From positions 1 through 26,565 of the forward strand of contig CAJUFV010000136.1 of assembly GCA_910585795.1 (NCBI GenBank): a stretch of 26,565 bases of DNA. Direction: 5' to 3'. Position numbers and translations under genes: made by a program. Of this stretch, positions 8,423-16,525 are shown one piece after another. This DNA comes from an uncultured Clostridia bacterium (GTDB taxonomy: Bacteria; Bacillota; Clostridia; UBA1381). Under the pieces are notes generated by a model. The model saw only the letters and a list, made by a program, of their open reading frames with translations, searched no databases and was not told the DNA's origin. The first letter of the stretch is position 1; every line of letters starts with the position of its first letter.

Positions 8423-8845
8423 ATGGGGAGAAAAGCTATGATGTATTTTATTGCGGTGGTTATTATAATTATTACAACGCTTGCTTTTGTACTTTTCGCA
8501 AGCGGTGAAGCAGATGTTAGTAATGTAAGTTTTCTTAAGGATTATGGCTGGGAGGTTAAAGGCCGAGCTATTGAAACGGCTGAAATAATAATTCCTGACC
8601 CGTTTGACAGGGTGTATGAGAGCTACAATAAGCTGCAGATACGTGCTGGACTTGACCTGATTCCATATAAGGGAATGCATGGCATGAGATATACATATAT
8701 AGTTGAAAATTATCCTTCGGATGTGGGAGAACCGGTGCGGGCTAATATATTGTGCATAGATGGAAAACCGGTTGGCGGTGATATTATGACAGTTAGTTTT
8801 CACGGGTTTATGCATTCACTGCTGTTTGAGGACGCAGTTAAGTAG
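8423..8845 (+). CDS. DUF4830-like membrane-anchored protein
   Basis: A 140-residue protein with one N-terminal transmembrane segment (about 6-28) and an extracytoplasmic domain. The segments YGWEVK (40-45), IPDPFDRVYESYNKLQ (56-71), the GLDL/YKG stretch, RYTYIVENYP (89-98) and VRANILCIDGKPVGGDI (103-119) resemble DUF4830, a Clostridia-rich family of unknown function. This is my recognition without a search. GGGGTGAG (8412-8419) precedes the ATG. A TATAAT at 8402-8407 would leave almost no leader, so the promoter is uncertain. No terminator follows. Confidence 0.75.
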   Translation: MGRKAMMYFIAVVIIIITTLAFVLFASGEADVSNVSFLKDYGWEVKGRAIETAEIIIPDPFDRVYESYNKLQIRAGLDLIPYKGMHGMRYTYIVENYPSDVGEPVRANILCIDGKPVGGDIMTVSFHGFMHSLLFEDAVK

Positions 8846-8944
8846 CTCTTCGTTTTAGATTAATATTTATATAGCTGTAGGGTTTATATTTTAATTTATG
8901 TTTTTTGATGTTATGTGTTAAGATATTAATAAAATGGTGTTATC

Positions 8945-9456
8945 ATTGAAAATAAAATAATCAGACATGGAAACCATAGTATAAATAATGATGATGACGG
9001 ATATATGTATGGATTTAACATGCTAAAGGGCTATAATTTTAATTCGCATATTAATAAATGTTATGAATTCATTTATATTGTAAAAGGGCAGCTTTTATAT
9101 ACAGTGGAAGACAATGACAGTATATCTGAAGGCAATTTGATTATAACAAAGCCGGAAGAGCGTCATTTCTTCAGATTCCAGCTATAAAAGGGAGTTTTTA
9201 CGTATTTAGCCTGATTTCCTTATCAGATTTCCGTAGGCAGCGGGTATTTTAAATTCGCGAGAGTCAGGCAAATTAAATTTTATACCTGCTGAAAAAGTAA
9301 AAAAATACAATATAGATAAAATTTTTAATTAAATAGAAAAATGTTGTTCAAATTCTTTACCTGAAACTAAACGTATGATTTTATTAGTATGCTGGTATTA
9401 CTCCTGATGAATTTAAACATATGTATAACAAAAATGAGCATATTATCAGGAAATAA
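8945..9456 (+). pseudogene. Decayed AraC-family transcriptional regulator
   Basis: Three reading-frame fragments in one orientation line up as an AraC regulator. Fragment 1 (8945-9187) encodes an N-terminal cupin arm: an HINKCYEFIYIVKGQLLY core, then a turn and IITKPEERHFF. The only ATGs are internal (9005 onward), and TAA ends it. Fragment 2 (about 9246-9400, shifted one frame, with a stop at 9330-9332) reads like the linker, with LNSRESGKLNFIPAEK and, past the stop, CCSNSLPETK. Fragment 3 (9391-9453, third frame) encodes AGITPDEFKHMYNK, matching the end of the AraC helix-turn-helix. About 500 bp remain of an expected 800-900, so most of the DNA-binding domain is deleted. Otherwise the region 8846-9522 holds no intact gene. 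Confidence 0.72.
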
Positions 9457-9522
9457 TATACTCATTTGAAATTGTGCTTTTGTCTGTCCGCGCAGACAGT
9501 GTGGTGTAAAAGAAACCGAGCG

Positions 9523-10764
9523 TTACTCATTATCGCTGTAGAGATAAACCCATAAAATTGTAAGCATTGCGATTGCTATACCTCCGCCGATGCATACGGT
9601 AGGAAGGCGGGTTGAGCTGTGCATTATTTTTTCAATGTTGATAACCGGTTCCTTTGACGCTTCCGAGTTGCTGTATTTAGAGGTTCTCAGGAGCTTTAGT
9701 GAACCCTGCGCCTTTTTATACAGCAATGTGTTTCTGTCATAATCTGTTTTTATCTGCTTTAATTCTCTGTCTGAAAGCGGTATACAGTCTGTTCTGACCT
9801 TCAAAATTTGATACCCGTTTTCCGCATCGTTACTTCTGCGCAGAAGCGCGTAATTATAGTATGAGCGGTCTGTGGAAAAACGTATATAATATATTTCATC
9901 TCCAAGATTATAGGCTTCGGAAATCAGATAGAATTTGTCGCCGTTTGGCTCAGCTTGCAGCGCATTTTTATAATCCTCCATAGAAGAATAGTCGGCAATA
10001 TCAAAATTGTTGTAATTCACCGCGTTTTTTAGAACTGCCTCAATCTGTGCTTCATCCTCATCACGCAGACGTTCCGCGATATCCTCATAGGTGACGCTGT
10101 CAGCGGCCGCGTTTTTTAAGCTGTCAAAAAATCTGTCAATATACTTGTTAAATTGTGAAATATCTACTCCTGGATGAAAATAACTGCTGCTGAAATCAAT
10201 AACGCCTGACTCGCTTAGCACCTGAGGAGCATTTACATATTCAAATGCGTCTCCATTGATAACAGTGTAGTAGTCGGTGTGCTGAAGAATATCATTTTCA
10301 AACAGGCTATATATAATATAACGCTTTTCATCGTTTGAGCCTATTGAAAAGACACCAACCTGTCCATTTGCAAGCTGAGTATAGTTGATATCGAGGATTG
10401 CGATACGCTCAGCTTTTTCTTTTTTTTCATCATATCTCCATACATGGCATGAGGCCGTAGAATAGCCTGCATCTGCAAGAAAAATTACAAGGTATGGATT
10501 TTCATTAGCATCAAAGTTGATTATTTCACTGTATACAATGCCATTCGGAGCGTAAGCGCCGTCGCCGGTATTTCTGAATGAATCTCCCGCGTTTTCAGTA
10601 TGCATTGCGCCATATGTGTAGAGATAGTCATTTAGAACATAAGCATATACTGATGACATTTTGCCTACAGGCTCGTCAGCGCTGACGCTGCTGAAGGTAA
10701 GGCAGGACATTGTAATAACAGCCGCACAGAAAGCAGATAAAAATCTGAATATTCTGTTTTTCAA
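9523..10764 (-). CDS. Secreted protein of unknown function with C-terminal transmembrane anchor
   Basis: No family recognised. The 413-residue product has a signal peptide (about 1-29, ending VSADEP) and a C-terminal hydrophobic segment (about 388-408) followed by an acidic tail, so it is probably displayed on the membrane. Residues 40-180 alternate beta strands and Asp/Asn turns (FDANENPYLVIFL, VWRYDEKKEKAERI) and resemble in layout the N-terminal half of the secreted protein at 20469-21728. The start is TTG at 10764, 7 nt from AGGAGG (10772-10777, - strand). An ATG at 10766-10768 is in another frame and too close to the RBS. It diverges from argC with its own strong promoter. Confidence 0.8.
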   Translation of the reverse strand: MKNRIFRFLSAFCAAVITMSCLTFSSVSADEPVGKMSSVYAYVLNDYLYTYGAMHTENAGDSFRNTGDGAYAPNGIVYSEIINFDANENPYLVIFLADAGYSTASCHVWRYDEKKEKAERIAILDINYTQLANGQVGVFSIGSNDEKRYIIYSLFENDILQHTDYYTVINGDAFEYVNAPQVLSESGVIDFSSSYFHPGVDISQFNKYIDRFFDSLKNAAADSVTYEDIAERLRDEDEAQIEAVLKNAVNYNNFDIADYSSMEDYKNALQAEPNGDKFYLISEAYNLGDEIYYIRFSTDRSYYNYALLRRSNDAENGYQILKVRTDCIPLSDRELKQIKTDYDRNTLLYKKAQGSLKLLRTSKYSNSEASKEPVINIEKIMHSSTRLPTVCIGGGIAIAMLTILWVYLYSDNE

Positions 10765-10821
10765 CCATACACCTCCTAAATATACATAATAGTATAATTG
10801 TTTACATAATTCCCTTTAATT

Positions 10822-10850
10822 ATTATACAGGTAAGACTGTAACAATTCAA
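10822..10850 (-). promoter_or_regulatory. Sigma-A promoter for the secreted unknown protein
   Basis: On the - strand, -35 TTGAAT (10845-10850) and -10 TATAAT (10822-10827) are 17 bp apart. The start codon is about 58 bp further on. Confidence 0.8.
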
Positions 10851-10896
10851 CGTGATTTTTATTAAGAGCATATTACAATAATATGGCAAATTACTC

Positions 10897-10925
10897 TTTA
10901 CAAAACGAAAAATATGTACTATAAT
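10897..10925 (+). promoter_or_regulatory. Sigma-A promoter for argC-argB(-proS)
   Basis: -35 TTTACA (10897-10902) and -10 TATAAT (10920-10925) with a 17-bp spacer, giving a start near 10932. The -10 and start site are covered by a 9-bp inverted repeat. Confidence 0.87.
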
Positions 10926-10944
10926 TATTAGGAATAATTATTGC
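10921..10944. promoter_or_regulatory. Inverted repeat / candidate ArgR operator at the argC start site
   Basis: Perfect 9-bp arms (10921-10929 and 10933-10941, ATAATTATT and AATAATTAT) flank AGG. Overlapping this, 10931-10944 (GGAATAATTATTGC) agrees with the ARG-box core TGAATWWWWATTCA at 11 of 14 positions. Location across -10 and +1 suits a repressor. Arginine repression is the known mode for these genes in Firmicutes; its use here is inferred. Confidence 0.45.
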
Positions 10945-10969
10945 GTGAAGTATGGAAGGAAGGATAAAC

Positions 10970-12007
10970 ATGATAAAAGCGGCAGTTCTTGGCGCGACCG
11001 GATATGCGGGGATTGAGCTTGTAAGGATTTTAACAAATCACAGCGGTGTAAGCATTGAGATACTTGGTTCACAGAGCTTTGCGGGACAGAAAATAAGCGA
11101 GGTATATCAGAATTTTAATCATGTGCTGGAGAAAAAATGTGAGGCGCTTGATTTGGATAAGGTTTCGGAATGTGACGTGGCTTTTACGGCGCTGCCGCAT
11201 GGAGCATCTAAGACGGTGATACCGTCACTGCTGGAAAAAGGATTAAAGGTAATAGATTTGAGCGGTGATTATCGTTATGACGATGTTGCCGTATATGAGG
11301 AGTGGTATGGCGAGAAGCATTCTTCGCCGGAGCTTTTAAAGGAGTCCGTTTACGGACTGCCGGAGCTGCATAGGGAAAAAATAAAAAAAGCTAGACTTAT
11401 AGGAAATCCGGGATGCTACACGACATGTTCTATTCTTGGAGCCGTACCGCTTCTTGCTAATAAAATCGGTAAAACTGATAATGTAATTGTTGATGCGAAG
11501 TCGGGAGTTACAGGAGCGGGCAGAGGTCTTGCGTTGCAGAATAGTTTTTGTGAATGTACGGAAAACAGTAAGGCGTATAAGGTTACAAATCATCGTCATA
11601 CATCGGAGATTGAGCAGGAGCTTTCTAATATTGCCGGCGAACCGATAATGATTTCATTTACGCCGCATCTTATACCGCAAAAACGTGGTATTCTTTCAAC
11701 AATTTATGTGAATCTTAACAGAGAATCTAGCGCGGAGGAGCTTGTTCAGATGTACAAAGATTTTTACAAGAACGAATTTTTTGTGCGTATAAAGGATGCG
11801 GGAGGTCTGCCGGAAACAAAGCATGTTGCGGGTTCAAATTTTGTCGATATAGGTGTATGCTATGATAAGCGTCTTAAAAGAGCGGTTGTTGTTTCGGCTC
11901 TTGATAATATTGTTAAGGGAGCGGCAGGACAGGCAGTTCAGAATATGAATCTGCTTTTTGGAATGAATGAAAAGACAGGTCTGGAAAACGCAGGTTTTTA
12001 TTTATAA
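10970..12007 (+). CDS. argC: N-acetyl-gamma-glutamyl-phosphate reductase
   Basis: NADPH-dependent reduction of N-acetylglutamyl phosphate to the semialdehyde, the third step of arginine synthesis. The 345-residue protein starts with the Rossmann signature AVLGATGYAG (5-14) and carries the catalytic cysteine C149 in GNPGCYTT and the dimerisation/catalytic segment beginning SGVTGAGRG near 169. The ATG at 10970 is preferred to the one at 10952, because the AAGGAAGG ribosome binding site lies between them and ArgC proteins begin MIKA-like. First gene of the argC-argB-proS run. argJ, often next in Firmicutes, is absent. Confidence 0.96.
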   Translation: MIKAAVLGATGYAGIELVRILTNHSGVSIEILGSQSFAGQKISEVYQNFNHVLEKKCEALDLDKVSECDVAFTALPHGASKTVIPSLLEKGLKVIDLSGDYRYDDVAVYEEWYGEKHSSPELLKESVYGLPELHREKIKKARLIGNPGCYTTCSILGAVPLLANKIGKTDNVIVDAKSGVTGAGRGLALQNSFCECTENSKAYKVTNHRHTSEIEQELSNIAGEPIMISFTPHLIPQKRGILSTIYVNLNRESSAEELVQMYKDFYKNEFFVRIKDAGGLPETKHVAGSNFVDIGVCYDKRLKRAVVVSALDNIVKGAAGQAVQNMNLLFGMNEKTGLENAGFYL

Positions 12008-12068
12008 GGATGATTGGTTAAAATTGATTTTTTTCATAATCCTAAATTGATGAAAGGATTTAATTAAA

Positions 12069-12941
12069 ATGGAAGAATTGATAAAAAAAGCGGGGATACT
12101 CATAGAGGCTTTGCCATATATACAGAAATTTTCAGGTAAAACCGTTGTTGTGAAATACGGCGGCAATGCGATGGTAAATGAGGAATTGAAAAATTCTGTA
12201 ATGGAGGATATAACACTTCTGAAGTTTATCGGACTTAATCCGATTGTTGTTCACGGCGGAGGGCCCGACATTTCAAAGGCTTTGAATGACCGTGGAGTGA
12301 AGAGCAAATTTATAAACGGACTGCGTGTAACAGATGATATAACAATGCAGACAGCTCAGCAGGTGCTTATAGGAAAGACAAATAAGGAAATTGTCGCTCT
12401 GCTTAACACAAAGGGCGGCAGAGCTGTCGGTATAAGCGGTATTGACGGGAGTTTTATAGAGTGTAAAAAGCAGTATACGGAAGTAGACGGAGAAAAGGTT
12501 GATATAGGCTATGTGGGTGATATTGTACATATAAAGCATTGCCTGATTGACCTGCTTTCGTCAGACCAGTATATTCCTGTAATTGCGCCAATCGGCACAG
12601 ATGAAGAGGGTAACAGCTATAATATAAATGCTGATACTGTGGCGGCAGCGGTAGCCTCGGCTGTTGAGGCTGAAAAACTTATTCTGCTAACGGATGTCGA
12701 GGGTGTAAAGGATGATAAGGATAAGGTCATTTATGAGGTTCATAAGAACGAGATTTTTGAAATGATACACAGCGGAACAATAAGCGGTGGTATGATACCA
12801 AAGGTTATGGGATGTCTTGAGGCAATAGACAACGGGGTTGCCGGTGTTCATATAATTGACGGGCGTATACCGCATTGTCTGCTTCTGGAAATATTCACTA
12901 AAACAGGAATAGGAACGCTCATTAAAAGTGATAAATACTAA
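12069..12941 (+). CDS. argB: Acetylglutamate kinase
   Basis: Phosphorylates N-acetylglutamate, usually the arginine-inhibited step. It is 290 aa, of the amino-acid-kinase fold: KYGGNAM (29-35), VHGGGPDI (61-68) for the substrate loop, and a downstream NINADTVAAAVA segment for ATP binding. The N-terminal helix (1-20) resembles the arm that makes hexameric, arginine-sensitive enzymes, so feedback inhibition is plausible. The 61-bp gap after argC contains a 6-bp inverted repeat (AATCCT/AGGATT) whose right arm covers the AAAGG ribosome binding site. No terminator separates it from argC or proS. Confidence 0.96.
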   Translation: MEELIKKAGILIEALPYIQKFSGKTVVVKYGGNAMVNEELKNSVMEDITLLKFIGLNPIVVHGGGPDISKALNDRGVKSKFINGLRVTDDITMQTAQQVLIGKTNKEIVALLNTKGGRAVGISGIDGSFIECKKQYTEVDGEKVDIGYVGDIVHIKHCLIDLLSSDQYIPVIAPIGTDEEGNSYNINADTVAAAVASAVEAEKLILLTDVEGVKDDKDKVIYEVHKNEIFEMIHSGTISGGMIPKVMGCLEAIDNGVAGVHIIDGRIPHCLLLEIFTKTGIGTLIKSDKY

Positions 12942-12988
12942 AATGGAATGAACAATTCGGTTTTATACAAGGAAAGGAACATAACGTT

Positions 12989-14695
12989 ATGAGAATGTCA
13001 AATTTACTTATGCCTACATTGAGAGAAGTGCCGGCAGAGGCGGAAATAACGAGTCATAAATTAATGCTAAGGGCTGCTATGATAAGAAGATTGTCAGCGG
13101 GAATTTATTCATATCTTCCGCTGGGAATAAAGACCTTGCAGAAGGTGGAAAAAATAGTTCGTGAGGAAATGGATAAAGCCGGCGCGCAGGAGCTTCTTAT
13201 GCCTGCTTTGCTTCCGGCAGAAGCATATCAGGCGTCAGGCAGATGGGAAGTATTTGGCCCTAGTATGTTTAAAATGAAGGACAGATATGACAGGGATTTT
13301 TGTTTGGGTCCTACACATGAGGAGCTTTTTACGCAGACTGTAATTGATAATGTGAAGTCATATAAGGAATATCCGATGACCCTGTATCAGATTCAGACAA
13401 AATACCGTGACGAGGGACGTCCGCGTTTCGGCGTTATGCGTAGCCGCGAGTTTGTTATGAAGGACGCGTACAGCTTTGATTTAAATGATGAAGGACTGAA
13501 TGAATCATATAAAAAAATGTATGATGCGTATTGCAGAATATTTACACGTCTTGGACTTGATTTTACTATAGTTGACGCGGATACGGGTGCAATGGGCGGA
13601 AGCGGAAGTCAAGAATTTATGGTAAAATCACCTGTAGGCGAGGATGGAATAGCTTATTGTGATGACTGCGGATATGCGGCGAACTATGAGAAGGCTGAAT
13701 GTATACCGCAGGAAAAACCTTCTGTTGAAGGAGAGCTTGATATAGAGAAGCTTCATACTCCAAGTGCGCATACAATTGAGGAACTTGTTGCTTTTATGAA
13801 TGCTGAGGCATATAATTTCGCTAAGACAATAATTTATAAAGCGGATGACAAGTATATCGCGGCAATGGTAAGAGGTGACAGAGAAATTAATGAGGTTAAG
13901 CTGAAAAATCTTGTGGGCTGTATTGATGACCTTGAGCTTGCCGAGCCGTTTAAGGTGCGGGAACTGACTAACGCGGAGGTGGGCTTTGCGGGCCCGATTG
14001 GACTTGATATACCTGTATATGCTGATAAAGAGGTTGCTATGATGAAGAATTTCATAGTAGGAGCAAACGAAACAGATATGCATTATAAAAATGTGAATAT
14101 AAATAAGGATTTTACACCTGAAGTTGTGGCGGATATACGTGTTATTGAAGAAGGTGATACATGTCCTAAATGCGGAAAGCCGATAAAGACTGCTCAGGGC
14201 ATAGAGGTAGGGCACATTTTTAAGCTGGGAACAAAATATTCAGACGCGCTGGGACTCAAATATCTTGATGAGGACGGTAGAAGTAAAACCGTTACCATGG
14301 GATGTTACGGTATAGGTGTGACAAGATGTTTAGCGGCTGCAATTGAACAGAATAATGATGAAAACGGTATTATTTGGCCTGTATCAATATCACCGTATCA
14401 GGTGGTTGTTATTCCTGTAAATAATAAGCTTGAAGAGCAGACAGCGCTTGCCGAGAAGATTTATGATGAATTGAGAACTAATGGTGTAGATGCTTTGCTT
14501 GATGACAGAAATGAAAGAGCAGGTGTGAAATTTAAGGATTCTGAGCTTATCGGTATTCCTGTAAGAATTGTAGTAGGAAAGAAGTGCGGTGAGGGCATAG
14601 TTGAATATAAAGAACGTCGCGCGGAGAATTCTGTTGAAAAAACAGTCGATGATGCTGTAAATGATGTTATTGAGTATATAAACAGCAATATCTAA
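12989..14695 (+). CDS. proS: Proline--tRNA ligase, bacterial type
   Basis: Charges tRNA-Pro with proline. 568 aa with the bacterial ProRS plan: class-II core with LGPTHEELFTQ (motif 2 side), RDEGRPRFGVMRSREF, the inserted editing domain (roughly 225-385) that clears mischarged alanine, motif 3 in GCYGIGVTR, and an anticodon-binding domain (about 470-568). Cysteine pairs YCDDCG and TCPKCG border the insertion, as in many Firmicute ProRS. An alternative ATG 6 nt downstream exists; 12989 is used because AAAGG precedes it by about 11 nt. No T-box leader fits in the 47-bp gap, so transcription probably comes from the argC promoter. Confidence 0.96.
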   Translation: MRMSNLLMPTLREVPAEAEITSHKLMLRAAMIRRLSAGIYSYLPLGIKTLQKVEKIVREEMDKAGAQELLMPALLPAEAYQASGRWEVFGPSMFKMKDRYDRDFCLGPTHEELFTQTVIDNVKSYKEYPMTLYQIQTKYRDEGRPRFGVMRSREFVMKDAYSFDLNDEGLNESYKKMYDAYCRIFTRLGLDFTIVDADTGAMGGSGSQEFMVKSPVGEDGIAYCDDCGYAANYEKAECIPQEKPSVEGELDIEKLHTPSAHTIEELVAFMNAEAYNFAKTIIYKADDKYIAAMVRGDREINEVKLKNLVGCIDDLELAEPFKVRELTNAEVGFAGPIGLDIPVYADKEVAMMKNFIVGANETDMHYKNVNINKDFTPEVVADIRVIEEGDTCPKCGKPIKTAQGIEVGHIFKLGTKYSDALGLKYLDEDGRSKTVTMGCYGIGVTRCLAAAIEQNNDENGIIWPVSISPYQVVVIPVNNKLEEQTALAEKIYDELRTNGVDALLDDRNERAGVKFKDSELIGIPVRIVVGKKCGEGIVEYKERRAENSVEKTVDDAVNDVIEYINSNI

Positions 14696-14756
14696 AATGT
14701 ACTGCGTATAATCTGATTACTATAATGAATGTCGATGATAATATAATAATTGCTTA

Positions 14757-14799
14757 AAACTAAAACAGGAGGCTTTTTATAAGCCTCCTGTTTTAGTTT
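14757..14799. terminator. Bidirectional terminator between proS and the GH26-like gene
   Basis: Perfect 19-nt arms (14757-14775 and 14781-14799) with a 5-nt loop. It is A-rich on the left and T-rich on the right, and its right arm overlaps the stop codon of the convergent gene. Confidence 0.94.
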
Positions 14800-16510
14800 A
14801 TTTTCTTGTAAGAAATATATTTAATATATTATTTGTGTCGTTATGCTCTACACTGCAATTGAAATTTTCACTTATAAAGCGAAGCGGAACAAGTGTTCTG
14901 CCGTTAATTATTGTCGGCGGTACATCAAGCTCAGTTTTAGAGCCGTTTACATATGCGTCGGAATTATTTATATATAATTTAATTGTATCTGAACCGCTCT
15001 TTAGTGTGACAGTTTTATCGTTATCATTGTAATCAATATTGCTGTCGGTAATGCCAAGCGCGTTTGCAAACGCGCGCAGAGGAACAAGCGTCCTGTTAGC
15101 AATTATACATGGCTTTACATCAAATGTAATCTGCTTTCCGTCAAGACTTACATTGATTTGTTTGGTTTCGGCAATTTCACCTGCTCCGAATCTGGCGAAT
15201 ACGCCAAGCTTTGCGAAAGGAAGGCTTTTTGAATTAAGCTGTTCTTCTCCGTTTAAGGAGCGCGCTTCAAGAGTATGCTTTCCATCTGAAATGGCGGAAA
15301 GGTTTAATAATGCTTTGTTTGGAGAAGTGTTGCTGCTGCCTATTTTAACTCCGTCAACATAGTATTCAACAGTTATATTTTCAATTCCTGTTGAGTATGC
15401 ATGAGCGTATAATGGTATTTTAGGGCCTGTAAGTGTAGCGGTATCCTGAATTTTTTGGAAAGAAAAATTATTTTCTTTATCAAGTGTTATATATGCTCCG
15501 CTGCTGGTTGCCTCGTTCACGATATTTATCAGAGAACTGTTGCCGACAAAGTTGAATAATTCGGTTTCTCCGGGGATTTGGGTGTTAAAATAGTTTATCA
15601 TTTTTACCTGGGGATATTCCATTATTACATCCCAGTACATATTGCGCAGACGCTTAGCCGCCCATGCGGAGGTGTCTTCGCCGAAGGTATTTCTGTTTGC
15701 GACACCGCCTTCGCTTATCATGACAGGCTTTTTGATGTTGTTGTCATTCATAAATTTAATCATGGGCTTCATGGAATTTGTCTGCCATGCGTATGGTCCA
15801 GTCATGAATGCCATTTTATTGTCGTTAGCGACATCTCTGTCACCCCATAAATAGTTTATCTGATAGCTGCTTATACCAATCCAGTCGACATAGTCATTTC
15901 CTGGGTAATAGTCCTTGAATGGCTTGACAAGCGAGCCAAGCGCTATAGGAGACCATACCATTGCGAGATTGTCATATTTATGGACAATATCTGCTGTCTT
16001 GCGGAAAGCGCGTATATACTCTTCTCCGGTTCCTATTTCAGCGTCATTCATTTCTCCGGCAAAGCGTATATAAAAATTGTTTTCGTATTTGGAAAGCTTT
16101 TTTACAATGCTTTCAATATAGTCTGTATATGCGTCTATATTACGTACGGTTTCAGCGCTGGCGATATTCCACGCAAGCATTACATTCATATTTTTATTAG
16201 CCGCAAGCATTCTGTATGAGGGAACATATAAATCCGGTTGTCTGGAATCAAATTCCATATATGTCAGCAGTGTTGGGAAGTTTTTTATTTCGTCATTATT
16301 TTCTGTAAGTGTGCCGAAATATACGCCGGAACGAGGCTCAAGCCTTGCTCCAAAATATGGAGCACTGTCTGTGTCGCTTTCGGTGTATACATTAAGTTCA
16401 TTTCCTTTAGCCAAATTTTTTCTTAAATCATATTCCTCCGCGCCTTCCCACGCTGAAGCAGTTGGAGAAAGCATTGTCAGTATCATAATTATTGAGATTA
16501 ATTTTTTCAT
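14798..16510 (-). CDS. Secreted GH26-like glycoside hydrolase with PF07833-like C-terminal domain
   Basis: Predicted extracellular beta-mannanase-type enzyme (570 aa). Signal peptide 1-20. A TIM-barrel (about 45-330) shows FYIRFAGEMND with acid/base E153, MVWSP (184-188), YPGNDYVDWIGISSY (202-216) and VMISEGG with nucleophile E267, the GH26 layout. Residues 365-430 look like an Ig-like beta module (VEYYVDGVKIG, DGKHTLEA). Residues 450-568 form a copper-amine-oxidase-N-like module with two NRTLVPLR / NGRTLVPLR motifs; in Clostridia such modules occur on surface proteins without amine oxidase activity. AAGGAG lies about 11 nt before the ATG. It is the second gene of a - strand pair, 15 nt after the GT-C-like gene. 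Activity on mannan is inferred. Confidence 0.85.
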   Translation of the reverse strand: MKKLISIIMILTMLSPTASAWEGAEEYDLRKNLAKGNELNVYTESDTDSAPYFGARLEPRSGVYFGTLTENNDEIKNFPTLLTYMEFDSRQPDLYVPSYRMLAANKNMNVMLAWNIASAETVRNIDAYTDYIESIVKKLSKYENNFYIRFAGEMNDAEIGTGEEYIRAFRKTADIVHKYDNLAMVWSPIALGSLVKPFKDYYPGNDYVDWIGISSYQINYLWGDRDVANDNKMAFMTGPYAWQTNSMKPMIKFMNDNNIKKPVMISEGGVANRNTFGEDTSAWAAKRLRNMYWDVIMEYPQVKMINYFNTQIPGETELFNFVGNSSLINIVNEATSSGAYITLDKENNFSFQKIQDTATLTGPKIPLYAHAYSTGIENITVEYYVDGVKIGSSNTSPNKALLNLSAISDGKHTLEARSLNGEEQLNSKSLPFAKLGVFARFGAGEIAETKQINVSLDGKQITFDVKPCIIANRTLVPLRAFANALGITDSNIDYNDNDKTVTLKSGSDTIKLYINNSDAYVNGSKTELDVPPTIINGRTLVPLRFISENFNCSVEHNDTNNILNIFLTRK

Positions 16511-16525
16511 TGTACAAAAAACTCC

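Noticed and set aside
9480..9505. Hairpin near GTCTG/CAGAC as terminator of the secreted unknown gene
   Set aside because: A 5-bp stem with no T-run on either strand.
12942..12988. T-box riboswitch before proS
   Set aside because: The gap is only 47 bp and has no specifier loop or antiterminator motif.
13628..14215. Long open frame antisense to proS
   Set aside because: It has cysteine- and tyrosine-rich shadow composition, no ribosome binding site, and lies wholly inside a well-conserved synthetase gene.
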